DNA from: Paracraurococcus lichenis | GTDB lineage: Bacteria > Pseudomonadota > Alphaproteobacteria > Acetobacterales > Acetobacteraceae | NCBI RefSeq assembly: GCF_030657435.1 | Contig: NZ_JAUTWS010000009.1 | Coordinates: 155,123-219,122, forward strand | Length of the DNA stretch: 64,000 nucleotides | Reading direction: 5' to 3' | Part shown: in pieces, positions 20,091 to 28,242 of the stretch | How positions within the stretch are numbered: the first letter of the stretch is position 1 | How the letters are laid out: each line of letters begins with the position of its first letter | Position numbers and translations under genes: made by a program | Notes under the pieces: generated by a model | Databases searched by the model: none | Told to the model about the DNA's origin: nothing | Seen by the model: the letters and a program-made list of their open reading frames with translations, nothing else

Positions 20091-20981
20091 TCAGAGGTGG
20101 TAGCGCAGGCCGACGAAGAAGGCATTGGCCAGCGCGCCCGGCACCCGCGTGTGGTCGTTGCCGAACTTGTTGAGCCAGTACTGGTAGCCGATGAAGGCAT
20201 CCAGCCGGTGCGGCTTGTCGAAGGCGATCGCCCCGACATCGAGGTTGAGGCGCGGCTCGGTCAGCACCTCCGTCTTGGTGCCGAAGCCGAAGCCGTCCTT
20301 GCCCTTCGGGCCGACCATGTTGCCGAAGCCCTCGAAGCTCAGCGGCAGCCGGGTGAAGGCGAGCGGCACGGACCAGACCACCTCCGCCTCGAAGGCCGGG
20401 TCGAAGCTGACCGCCTTGTCGACGATGCCGTTGTTGTTCCATTCCTTCGAGAACTGCACTGCGGTGCTGAGGAAGCCGCCCGGGATGTTCCAGTGGAAGT
20501 CCGGCCCGAAGACCAGCAGCTTCTTCGCGGACGAGAACTCGTCGTTCTTGGTGTTGAAGTCGCCGCCGATCTGCAGCGACACGTCCTGCAGGACGGTGCC
20601 GTAGGAGAAGATCCTGCTGCGCGTCGCCTCGTTCAGGCTGAGGTCGCCGCGGTAGATCCCGTAGACCTCGATGGCTCCGCTGCCGCCGCCCTTGGCCGGG
20701 TCGCGCCCGGTCGAGAAGAGCGCGTCGATGTTGATGAAGTTGGACCACATCGTCCCGCCATCCACATGGGTGAAGGTCAGGATGTGCTTCGGGATCTCGA
20801 TGCCGTTGGCGTGCCGCTCGTTGGTCACGCCCGGCTCCTTGAAGGCCCAGCCGTAGCGCCAACTCACGCTGTTGTCGCTGAAGCCGGGCGGGGCGGCGCC
20901 GCGATTCTCGTCCAGTGTCTGGGCCAGCGCCGGGACGGCGGCGAGGGTCAGGAGGCAGGCGGCCAGCAATGTTCTGTTCAA
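20091..20981 (-). CDS. Outer-membrane beta-barrel protein, Tsx/nucleoside-channel-like
   Basis: 296 residues from a TTG start at 20981, preceded by GAGAGGA. The first 20 residues (MNRTLLAACLLTLAAVPALA) are a signal peptide. The mature part alternates polar and aromatic residues as expected for beta strands (SVSWRYGWAFKEPG, HILTFTHVDGGTMWSNFINIDALFS, RLDAFIGYQYWLNKFG) and ends VGLRYHL, a near-canonical barrel terminus. The FTHVDGG and SNFINID pattern reminds me of the Tsx-like channel family, but this is not certain. It is transcribed against chvI and chvG, with a candidate sigma-54 promoter upstream at 21065-21080. Confidence 0.75.
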   Translation of the reverse strand: MNRTLLAACLLTLAAVPALAQTLDENRGAAPPGFSDNSVSWRYGWAFKEPGVTNERHANGIEIPKHILTFTHVDGGTMWSNFINIDALFSTGRDPAKGGGSGAIEVYGIYRGDLSLNEATRSRIFSYGTVLQDVSLQIGGDFNTKNDEFSSAKKLLVFGPDFHWNIPGGFLSTAVQFSKEWNNNGIVDKAVSFDPAFEAEVVWSVPLAFTRLPLSFEGFGNMVGPKGKDGFGFGTKTEVLTEPRLNLDVGAIAFDKPHRLDAFIGYQYWLNKFGNDHTRVPGALANAFFVGLRYHL

Positions 20982-21335
20982 GCGGGGGTCCTCTCCACGC
21001 GGCCCGCCTGCCGGGACGGGGTGCCGCCGGCCTGGTGCGGGTATCGGGTTGCGCGGACCGGAACTGCATACATTGTGCCATTGTCATGATGGGTCGTGGC
21101 AGGCGCGGCGACCACCGGCATCCACCCTTGCCCTCCCGGATGCTTGATCCCGCCTCGCCATGGGTGACCGCGCCCCTGCAACCGGATCGTGGCGCCCGGC
21201 GATGCAGGCGCCGTCGCGCCGGGAAGGCCGCGCGGCCCGCCCTGGCAAGCCGCCTCGCCCTGGCAAGCCGCCTGCCGCGGCCTGCGCCATTTCCACCCGA
21301 TCCGTGCTAAGCCGCCGGGCCCGCGAGACCCCGCC
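20982..21335. other. Intergenic region between porin and chvG
   Basis: This 354-bp gap carries the porin promoter (minus) and the chvG promoter (plus). A sigma-54-like element lies at 21065-21080 on the minus strand. A perfect short tandem duplication of the sequence CCCTGGCAAGCCGCCT occurs around 21240-21274. The rest shows no gene. Confidence 0.5.
21065..21080 (-). promoter_or_regulatory. Candidate sigma-54 promoter for the porin gene
   Basis: On the minus strand the sequence TGGCACAATGTATGCA has the GG and GC dinucleotides 12 bases apart and matches TGGCAC and TGCA of the -24/-12 consensus. It would start transcription about 70 bases ahead of the TTG start. The surrounding bases are relatively AT-rich. 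It is pattern-based only. Confidence 0.35.
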
Positions 21336-23003
21336 ATGCCCGATGTCGGCCTGCCGCCCGAGCCGAAGACCGCCGCCGCCCCGCCGCGCCGCCGCTGGGT
21401 CTCCCCCCTGCTACGGCGGATCCTGCTGCTGAACGTGCTGCCGCCGGCGCTGCTGGCGGCGGCCATGCTCTATCTCGACCAGTACCAGAACGGGCTGCTG
21501 GCGGCCGAGGTGGAGGCCATGCGCACCCAGGCGCGTATCTATGCCGGCGCCATCGCGGAAGCCGCGACGCGGCTGCAGGACGACCGCGCCGTGCTGGTGC
21601 CGGAGCAGGCGCGGCCGCTGCTGCGGCGGCTGGTCGATCCCTCGCCCAATACCCAGGCGCGGCTCTTCGACAATACCGGCCTCGTCATCGCCGACAGCCG
21701 GGTGCGGGAGGGGGCGGGCGGCGCCGTGGTGACCGAGCCGCTGGCCCCGCCCGAGCCGCGCGGCGCCTTCTCGCTCACCGTCGCCGGGCTCTACGACAAG
21801 CTGCTGCGGCTGCTGCCGCGCGGCGGCAGCCGCGACGTCGACATCGACGTGAACCCCGACGCGCCCTCCTTCGACTGGCAGCCCAATCTCGGCCCCGACC
21901 GGCGGGAGGAGCTTCGCCTCGCCCTCGAGGGCGGCGTCACGCCCTATATCCGCCGCACCGCCGATGGCCGCCTGCTGGTCTCGGTCGCCGAGCCGGCGCG
22001 GCGCGGCAACCAGTCCGTCGGCATCGTGCTGCTGACGCGCGAGGCGCGGGAGGTGGACCAGCGGCTCTTCGAGATCCGGGCCAGCGTGCTCGGCATCTTC
22101 TCCGTCTCGCTGGTGCTGACCGTCGCGCTCTCCTTCTACCTCGCGCGGACGCTGGCCGGGCCGATCATGCAGCTCGCCGGCAGCGCCGCCGCCATGCGGC
22201 AGGGCGAGGGGCGCAGCGGCAGCGTGCCCGCCGGCCTGCTGCAGCGGGAGGACGAGATCGGCATCCTCGCGCGCGACCTGCAATCCGCCGCCCGCGCCCT
22301 CTGGGCCCGGATCGACACCAACGAGCGCTTCGCCGCCGATGTGGCGCATGAGCTGCGCAACCCGCTGACCAGCGTGCGCAGCGCCATCGAGACGCTGCGG
22401 CGGATCGAGAATCCGGAGCAGCGCAACCGCCTGCTGGCGATCATCGCCGAGGATGCGGTGCGGATGGACCGGCTGATCGCCGACATCTCCGACAGCTCGC
22501 GCGTCGATGCCGAGCTGTCGCGCACCGTGGCGACCCCGGTGGATGTCGCGCCCATCCTCTCGACACTGGCCGAGCTGCACCAGGCGACGCGCGACGACGA
22601 CGACCCGCAGGTGGTGCTGGAGTCGCCGGCCGAGGGGCTGGTGGTGCGCGGCGTGGAGGGGCGCCTGGTGCAGGTCTTCCGCAACCTGCTGGGCAATGCG
22701 CTCTCCTTCAGCCCGGCGGACGGGCGCGTGACGGTCCGCGCCCGCCCCGCCGGCGCGATGGTGGAGGTGGTGGTGGAGGACGAGGGTCCCGGCATCCCGG
22801 AGGCCAAGCTCGAGCACATCTTCGAGCGCTTCTATTCCGAGCGGCCGAGCGGCGAGCGCTTCGGCCAGCATTCCGGCCTTGGCCTGTCGATCTGCCGGCA
22901 GATCGTGGAGGGGCTGCGCGGCCGCATCGCCGCCGAGAACCGCCGCGACGCCGCGGGGAAGGTGCTGGGGGCGAGGTTCATCGTGCGGCTGCCGGTCGCC
23001 TAG
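21336..23003 (+). CDS. chvG: ChvG-type sensor histidine kinase
   Basis: 555 residues. Membrane segments at about 26-46 and 250-271 flank a periplasmic sensor domain, followed by HAMP, the phospho-acceptor His338 in FAADVAHELRNPLTSVRSAIETL, and an HATPase domain with N box NLLGNALSFSPADG, DEGPGIPEAKLEHIFERFYS and GLGLSICRQIVEGLRG. The periplasmic DxDxxPDAPSFDW segment (about 168-181) fits ChvG/ExoS proteins. Family knowledge: it phosphorylates ChvI in response to acid or envelope cues. In many relatives chvI-chvG are adjacent and followed by hprK; here a porin gene intervenes and hprK does not follow. Confidence 0.92.
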   Translation: MPDVGLPPEPKTAAAPPRRRWVSPLLRRILLLNVLPPALLAAAMLYLDQYQNGLLAAEVEAMRTQARIYAGAIAEAATRLQDDRAVLVPEQARPLLRRLVDPSPNTQARLFDNTGLVIADSRVREGAGGAVVTEPLAPPEPRGAFSLTVAGLYDKLLRLLPRGGSRDVDIDVNPDAPSFDWQPNLGPDRREELRLALEGGVTPYIRRTADGRLLVSVAEPARRGNQSVGIVLLTREAREVDQRLFEIRASVLGIFSVSLVLTVALSFYLARTLAGPIMQLAGSAAAMRQGEGRSGSVPAGLLQREDEIGILARDLQSAARALWARIDTNERFAADVAHELRNPLTSVRSAIETLRRIENPEQRNRLLAIIAEDAVRMDRLIADISDSSRVDAELSRTVATPVDVAPILSTLAELHQATRDDDDPQVVLESPAEGLVVRGVEGRLVQVFRNLLGNALSFSPADGRVTVRARPAGAMVEVVVEDEGPGIPEAKLEHIFERFYSERPSGERFGQHSGLGLSICRQIVEGLRGRIAAENRRDAAGKVLGARFIVRLPVA

Positions 23004-23104
23004 CGACCGGCTTCGCCGCGCGTGGGTGAGGGATCGCGGCTGCCGGCCGCGGTGCGACCGGCGTCGCTGCGCGCGAGCGAGGGATCGCGGCGATCGGCCG
23101 TCGC
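23003..23104. repeat. Two tandem copies of a 51-bp sequence
   Basis: Immediately at the chvG stop codon, a unit beginning GCGACCGGCTTCGCCGCGCG (23003-23053) is followed by a diverged copy beginning GCGACCGGCGTCGCTGCGCG (23054-23104), both containing GAGGGATCGCGGC. The rest of the 322-bp gap to 23326 shows no gene. Confidence 0.7.
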
Positions 23105-23325
23105 GTCGCGCCGGGCGAGGACGGCATCCGTCATGCGGCCTTGTTGCAGAAGCGGGCGCATGGCTTCGGAACGGTGTCTTCGCTCGCACACGCGCGACGC
23201 GAATCGAGTTGGCGCATGCACGCATGACTGTATCACCCGCGGTGCGCCCGCCTATATGCTGCACGGACAGGGAGCGCCGGCGCCACCCGATGCGGCGGCC
23301 GGGCCGTCAGGAATCGTCAGAGCCG

Positions 23326-24258
23326 ATGCGCCAGATCGTCATCGCCGAGTTCATGGAGGAGGCCGCCGTCGAGCGCCTCCGCGCCGTCCACCCGACGCTC
23401 TACGATCCGCGGCTGTTCGAGGACCCGGCCGCGCTGCGCGCCGCCCTCGGCGGGGCGCAGGCGCTGATCGTGCGCAACCGCACCCGGGTCGATGCCGAGC
23501 TGCTGGCCTCGGCGCCGGGGCTGCGCGTGCTCGGGCGGCTCGGCGTCGGGCTCTACAACATCGACCTGACGGCCTGCCGGGCGCGGCGGATCGACGTCAT
23601 CCCGGCCTCCGGCGCCAATGCCGATTCGGTCGCCGAATACGTCATCCTCGCCATCGGCCAGCTTCTGCGCGGCGCCTTCCAGGCGACCGGGGATGTCGCC
23701 GCCGGCGCCTGGCCGCGCGAGCGCCACATCCGCGGCCGGGAGATGGGCGGCAAGGCGCTCGGCATCGTCGGCTTCGGCGATATCGGCCGCCGCGTGGCGA
23801 GGCTGGCGAGTGCCTTCGGCATGCGCATCCTGGGCCATGATCCGCTGCTGCCGGCGACCCATGCCCTGTGGGAGGAGATGCGGACCGACATGGTCCCGCT
23901 GGAGGAGTTGCTGGCGCGGGCCGATGCGGTGACGCTGCACGTGCCGCTGACGCCCGAGACGCGCGGGCTGATCTCGGCGGAGCGTCTCGCGCTCATGCAG
24001 CCGGATGCGGTGCTGGTCAATGCCTCCCGCGGCGGGGTGGTGGAGGAGGCGGCGCTGGCCGCGGCGCTGCGGGCGGGACGCCTGGGCGGCGCCGCGCTCG
24101 ATGTCTTCGAGGTGGAGCCGCTGCCCGCCGGCTCGCCGCTCGCCGGCGTGCCCAACCTGATTCTGACGCCGCACATCGCCGGGGCGACGGTGGAGAGCAA
24201 TGCGCGGGTGTCGTCGCTGATCGCGGCGCGGGTGCTGGTGTCGCTGGCCATGTGCTGA
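23326..24258 (+). CDS. NAD-dependent 2-hydroxyacid dehydrogenase
   Basis: 310 residues from ATG 23326. The N-terminal part ALIVRNRTRVDAELL and LRVLGRLGVGLYNID resembles phosphoglycerate/sulfolactate dehydrogenases. The cofactor motif GFGDIGRRVARLA is followed by catalytic Arg in NASRGGVVEE, Glu in FEVEPLP and His in LTPHIAG. There is no C-terminal ACT domain, so it is not a full SerA; a (S)-sulfolactate or related dehydrogenase is possible, but substrate is unassigned. It appears to be a single-gene unit followed by tandem 63-bp repeats. Confidence 0.85.
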   Translation: MRQIVIAEFMEEAAVERLRAVHPTLYDPRLFEDPAALRAALGGAQALIVRNRTRVDAELLASAPGLRVLGRLGVGLYNIDLTACRARRIDVIPASGANADSVAEYVILAIGQLLRGAFQATGDVAAGAWPRERHIRGREMGGKALGIVGFGDIGRRVARLASAFGMRILGHDPLLPATHALWEEMRTDMVPLEELLARADAVTLHVPLTPETRGLISAERLALMQPDAVLVNASRGGVVEEAALAAALRAGRLGGAALDVFEVEPLPAGSPLAGVPNLILTPHIAGATVESNARVSSLIAARVLVSLAMC

Positions 24259-24447
24259 GGCGCGCCGATGACCGAAGGGCCGGATGGCCCGGAGGCCTGA
24301 ATCGGCCCGCCCAACATAGAAGGCGCGCCGATGACCGGAGGGCCGGATGGCCCGGAGGCCTGCATCGGCTCGCCCACCATGCAAGGCGGCCCGCGGGCCG
24401 GAGAACCCCGAGGTGCGGAGGTCCGGACCGGCCCGCCCATCGGGCAG
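24259..24447. repeat. Three tandem 63-bp repeats
   Basis: Units at 24259-24321, 24322-24384 and 24385-24447 are each exactly 63 bp. The first two are nearly identical (GGCGCGCCGATGACCG start, GGCCCGGAGGCCTG core, CGCCCAnCATnnAA end); the third is diverged. A related single copy lies at 47219-47283, and half a unit follows the M20 gene at 46598. The array directly follows a stop codon. The unit length is a multiple of three, but I see no sign that it is translated. Confidence 0.8.
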
Positions 24448-24539
24448 GGCGCCGCCCGGGCCGTTGCGGTTCGTCACCCGTTGCCGCTTGCGCCAGGCCC
24501 GCGCATGCCCAACATCGCCGGGCATGCGTATAAGCCTGC

Positions 24540-25310
24540 ATGCCCCTCCCGCCGCCTGACGCGCCCTTCCTGCCCCGGCCGCCGGAGCCGAACCGCATCT
24601 GCGGCGCGGCCCCCGTCCGCGCGCTCTTCCTCCGCCGCCCGCAGCAGGTGCTGCGCCTGTTCTATACCGAGGACCGTCGCCGCATCGCCGGCCCGCTCTG
24701 CCAGCACCTCGCCCGCACCCGCCGCCCCTACCGGGAGGTCGGGCCGCAGGAGATGATGCGCATCGCCGGCACCCAGCACCATGGCGGCATCTGCGCCGTC
24801 GCCGTCGCCCGCTTCGCCGAGCCGCTGCCCGGCCACGCCCTGCCGCCCGACCTGCCGCAGGCGCCGCTGCTGCCGGTGCTGGACGGCATCGGCAACCCGC
24901 ACAATCTCGGCGCCATCGCCCGCTCCGCCGCCTTCTTCGGGGCCAAGGCGCTGCTGCTCTCGGGCGATGCGCGGCAGGCCGACCTCTCGGACGCCGCCTT
25001 CCGCACCGCCGAGGGCGGGCTCGAGCATCTGCGGGTGCTGCGCGCCCGCGACATCGCGGTGCTGCTGAAGGGCATGCACGGCCGCTTCCTGACGGTCGCC
25101 GCCGTCGCCGCCGGCGGCGCGGCGCCCGAGGCCATCCCGCGCGACCGCCCGATCGCCCTGGTGCTGGGCAACGAGGAGCAGGGCCTGCCGCCGCCGACGC
25201 TCGAGGCCTGCGAGGCGCGGCTGACGCTGCCCGGCAGCGGCCTGGTCGAGAGCCTGAACGTCGCCGCGGCCGCCGCTGTCCTCTTCCACGCCATGAGCCG
25301 GCCGGCATGA
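24540..25310 (+). CDS. TrmH/RlmB-type (SpoU) RNA 2'-O-methyltransferase
   Basis: 256 residues. The SPOUT methyltransferase domain is complete: motif 1 LDGIGNPHNLGAIARSAAFFGA, motif 2 IALVLGNEEQGL, motif 3 LPGSGLVESLNVAAAAAVLFH. An N-terminal substrate-binding domain (about 15-100) precedes it, including RICGAAPVRALFLRRP. Family knowledge: it uses SAM to 2'-O-methylate a ribose in rRNA or tRNA in the cytoplasm; which RNA is not deducible. Its last four bases overlap the start of the mlaE-like gene (ATGA at 25307-25310), so it is at the head of the lipid transporter operon. Confidence 0.88.
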   Translation: MPLPPPDAPFLPRPPEPNRICGAAPVRALFLRRPQQVLRLFYTEDRRRIAGPLCQHLARTRRPYREVGPQEMMRIAGTQHHGGICAVAVARFAEPLPGHALPPDLPQAPLLPVLDGIGNPHNLGAIARSAAFFGAKALLLSGDARQADLSDAAFRTAEGGLEHLRVLRARDIAVLLKGMHGRFLTVAAVAAGGAAPEAIPRDRPIALVLGNEEQGLPPPTLEACEARLTLPGSGLVESLNVAAAAAVLFHAMSRPA

Positions 25311-26419
25311 GCGAGGCCGCCCCGGCGAGCCTCGCGGTGCAGGCGGAGGGCGCCGGCCGCCGCCTCGCCTTCCGCGGCGCGCTGGATGCCGCGGCCGCCG
25401 CCCGCCTCTGGCCGGAGGCGCTGCGCCAGGCCCGCGGCGCGCACCCCCTGGTGCTCGACCTCGCCGGCGTCACCGCGCTGGATACCGCCGGCGCGGTGCT
25501 GCTGCTGCGGCTGGAGCGGGAGGCGCGCGGCGCCGAGTTCCGCGGCCTGCCGGCGGGCCCGCTGCAGGCGGTGCTGGACCGTGCCCGCGGCGCGCTGGCG
25601 CGGCCGGCGCCGCAACCGCCCGTGCCGCTGCCGCTGCTCGGCCGGATCGGCGAGGCGGCCTGGACCCGCGGCCAGGACATGCTCGGCCAGGTCGCCTTCC
25701 TCGGCGAGGCGATCCTCGCCGGCCTGGCGACGCTGCGGCGCCCCTGGCGGCTCCGCCTGTCCGAGGTGCTGCGCCATCTCGACGAGGCGGGGCTGCGCGC
25801 CTTCGGCCTCTGCGCCATGCTCGGCTTCCTGATCGGCCTGATCCTCGCCTTCCAGTCCTCCATCCCCATGCGGCAATTCGGGGCGGAGATCTTCATCCCG
25901 AATCTCGTCGGCATCTCCCTGCTGCGCGAGCTCGGCCCGCTGATGGCGGCCGTCATCCTCTCCGGCCGCACTGGCTCCGCCTATGCCGCCGAGCTCGGCA
26001 CCATGACGGTGAACGAGGAGATCGACGCGCTGCGCATCATGGGCATCGACCCCGTCGCCTGGCTGGTGCTGCCGCGGCTGCTCGCGGCGATGCTGGTCAT
26101 GCCGGTGCTGTCGCTGCTGCTCGACCTCTCGGGCCTGCTGGGAATGGGGGTGGTGATGGCGACGCTCGGCTTCCCGCCGGTCGCGGTGGTCAACCAGCTC
26201 CAGGCCTGGGTGAAGCCGAAGGACCTCATCGGCGGCCTCGCCAAGGCGGCCGTCTTCGGGCTGGCCATCGGCCTGGTCGGCTGCCGCGCCGGGCTCGCCG
26301 CCGGGCGCGGCCCGCGGGCGGTGGGCGATGCCGCGACGGCGGCGGTGGTCGGCGGCATCGTCTCCATCGTGGTGCTGGACGGCATCTTCGCCGTGCTCTT
26401 CTTCCGGCTGGGCTGGTAG
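25307..26419 (+). CDS. mlaE: MlaE-type lipid ABC transporter permease with N-terminal STAS domain
   Basis: 370 residues. Residues 1 to about 105 form a STAS-like domain (LVLDLAGVTALDTAGAVLLLRLER), the fold found in MlaB. The rest is an MlaE permease: AMLGFLIGLILAFQSSIPMRQFGAEIFIPNLVGISLLRELGPLMAAVILSGRTGSAYAAELGTM and NEEIDALRIMGIDPVAWLVLPR. Family knowledge: MlaFEDB moves phospholipids between inner and outer membrane. The STAS domain fused to the permease replaces a separate mlaB. It is coupled to the methyltransferase upstream and 2 bp from mlaF downstream. Confidence 0.92.
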   Translation: MSEAAPASLAVQAEGAGRRLAFRGALDAAAAARLWPEALRQARGAHPLVLDLAGVTALDTAGAVLLLRLEREARGAEFRGLPAGPLQAVLDRARGALARPAPQPPVPLPLLGRIGEAAWTRGQDMLGQVAFLGEAILAGLATLRRPWRLRLSEVLRHLDEAGLRAFGLCAMLGFLIGLILAFQSSIPMRQFGAEIFIPNLVGISLLRELGPLMAAVILSGRTGSAYAAELGTMTVNEEIDALRIMGIDPVAWLVLPRLLAAMLVMPVLSLLLDLSGLLGMGVVMATLGFPPVAVVNQLQAWVKPKDLIGGLAKAAVFGLAIGLVGCRAGLAAGRGPRAVGDAATAAVVGGIVSIVVLDGIFAVLFFRLGW

Positions 26420-26421
26420 CC

Positions 26422-27189
26422 ATGGCGGAGGCGGCAGACGCAGGGCCGGTGCTCCGCGTGCGCGACCTCGCGGCGCGCTTCGACGGGCGGACGATCTTCG
26501 AGCATGTCTCCTTCGAGGTCCGCCGCGGCGAGGTCTTCGTCATCCTCGGCGGCTCGGGCAGCGGGAAATCCACGCTGCTGAAGCACATCATCGGCCTCTA
26601 CCCGCCGGCCGCGGGCAGCATCGAGATCCTGGGCGAGCGGCTCGATGCGCTCGAGGGCGCGGCGCGGCAGGCGCTGCTCAGGCGGATCGGCGTGATGTGG
26701 CAGTCGGGCGCGCTCTTCGGCTCCTCGACGCTGCTCGAGAATGTCGAGGTGCCGCTCGAGGAGCACACCGGCCTGCCGGCGGAGGCGCGGGCGCTGGTCG
26801 CACGCGTCAAGCTCGGCTTGGTCGGGCTCTCGGACGCCGCGCTGCGCCTGCCCGCGGAGATCTCGGGCGGCATGGCCAAGCGCGCCGGCATCGCCCGCGC
26901 CATGGCGCTCGACCCGCCGATCCTCTTCCTCGACGAGCCCTCGGCGGGGCTCGACCCCATCACCTCGGCGGGGCTCGATGCGCTGATCCGGCAACTCGCG
27001 CGCGATCTCGGCACCACCTTCGTCGTGGTGACGCATGAGCTGCAGTCGATCCTCGCCATCGGGGATCGTTGCATCATGCTGGACAAGGAGGCTAAGGGCA
27101 TGATCGCCGAGGGCGATCCGCGGCGCCTGCGCGAGGAGAGCGACAACCCCGTGGTGCGTGCCTTCTTCCGGCGCGAGGTGATGGCATGA
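26422..27189 (+). CDS. mlaF: MlaF-type lipid ABC transporter ATPase
   Basis: 255 residues. A complete ABC ATPase: Walker A GGSGSGKS at about 41-48, Q-loop GVMWQSGALFGSSTLLENVEVPL, the variant signature EISGGMAKRAGIARA, Walker B PILFLDEPSAGLDPI and the H-loop in VVVTHEL. The QSGALF and ISGGM segments are typical of the Mla/TGD lipid transport ATPases. It lies between the permease and the MCE protein, so it powers lipid movement at the inner membrane. Confidence 0.93.
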   Translation: MAEAADAGPVLRVRDLAARFDGRTIFEHVSFEVRRGEVFVILGGSGSGKSTLLKHIIGLYPPAAGSIEILGERLDALEGAARQALLRRIGVMWQSGALFGSSTLLENVEVPLEEHTGLPAEARALVARVKLGLVGLSDAALRLPAEISGGMAKRAGIARAMALDPPILFLDEPSAGLDPITSAGLDALIRQLARDLGTTFVVVTHELQSILAIGDRCIMLDKEAKGMIAEGDPRRLREESDNPVVRAFFRREVMA

Positions 27190-27219
27190 CCCGCCTATGT
27201 CGCAAGGGGGCTCTTTGAC

Positions 27220-28242
27220 ATGCCGCAGGCCCGTGGCCTCTACCTGCGCGTCGGCGCCCTGGTGCTGGCCGGGCTCGCGCTCGGCATCGGCTTCGTGCTG
27301 TTCCTGACCGCGAACCGCCTCACTTCCTCCGCCGAGCAGTACGAGACCTATATCCGCGAATCCGTGCAGGGCCTCGATGTCGGGGCGCCGGTGCGCTACC
27401 GCGGTGTCACCATCGGCCGGGTCTCGGAGATCGGGCTGGTCTCGGCGGAGTACCGCCGGCCGCAGGGCGATCCCTTCGGCGCCGCCTTCCAACTCGTCTA
27501 TGTCCGCTTCATCGTGGACACCGCCCGCATCGGCGAGGTGCCGGACATGGAGGAGGCGGTGCGCCTCGGCCTGCGCGTGCATATCGCGGCGCAGGGCATC
27601 ACCGGCGTGAACTATCTCGAGCTCGACTTCATCGATCCCACGCGCTTCCCGCCGCGCGCCGTGCCCTGGGAGCCGCGCTACGCCTATGTCCCGGCTATCC
27701 CCTCGACCGTCGCGCAGGTGCAGAGCGCGGCGGAGCAGCTCCTGCAGAAGCTGCAGGAGGTGGACCTGCCGGGGCTGCTGGACAATGTCGTCGGCCTCGC
27801 CGCCGACCTGCGCGGCCAAGTGAAGGACGGCGACCTGGCGGTGACGCTGCGGGAGGCGGCCGAGTTGCTGCGCACGCTCCGCGCCGCGGCGCAGCAGGCC
27901 GATGTTCCCGCCATGACGGCGGAGCTGCGCGGCATCGCCGAGGAGGCGCGCAGGCTCCTGGGGAGCCGGGAGCTGGCGCAGGCGCTGGCGAACACCGCCG
28001 CCGCGACCGGCGAGCTGCGCGCCGCCGCCGCCCGGCTGCCGGCCAGCGTCGGCACGCTCGATGCCTCGCTGCGGACGGCGCGCAGCGTCTCGACCGACGT
28101 CCAGGCGGAGCTGGCGCCGCTGCTGCGCGACCTGCGCGCCGCGGTTGCCAACCTGCGCGACACCTCCGAGCAGATCCGCCGCAACCCGTCCCAGGCGATC
28201 TTCGGCGCGCCGCCGCCGGCGCCGAACGAGGCCCGCCGATGA
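27220..28242 (+). CDS. mlaD: MlaD-like MCE-domain protein
   Basis: 340 residues. A single N-terminal membrane anchor (VGALVLAGLALGIGFVLFL) is followed by one MCE domain from about residue 38 (YETYIRESVQGLDVGAPVRYRGVTIGRVSEIGL, GLRVHIAAQGITGVNYLELDF). The C-terminal half is long and helical (Ala/Leu/Arg-rich, 165-320), as in MCE proteins that form tubes or needles. AAGGGGG precedes the ATG at 27220. Family knowledge: it binds lipids in the periplasm and couples to MlaEF. It overlaps the downstream lipoprotein gene by four bases. Confidence 0.92.
   Translation: MPQARGLYLRVGALVLAGLALGIGFVLFLTANRLTSSAEQYETYIRESVQGLDVGAPVRYRGVTIGRVSEIGLVSAEYRRPQGDPFGAAFQLVYVRFIVDTARIGEVPDMEEAVRLGLRVHIAAQGITGVNYLELDFIDPTRFPPRAVPWEPRYAYVPAIPSTVAQVQSAAEQLLQKLQEVDLPGLLDNVVGLAADLRGQVKDGDLAVTLREAAELLRTLRAAAQQADVPAMTAELRGIAEEARRLLGSRELAQALANTAAATGELRAAAARLPASVGTLDASLRTARSVSTDVQAELAPLLRDLRAAVANLRDTSEQIRRNPSQAIFGAPPPAPNEARR

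Noticed and set aside
24259..24447. Tandem repeats as a possible CRISPR array
   Set aside because: The units are contiguous 63-bp direct repeats without unique spacers, and no cas gene is nearby.
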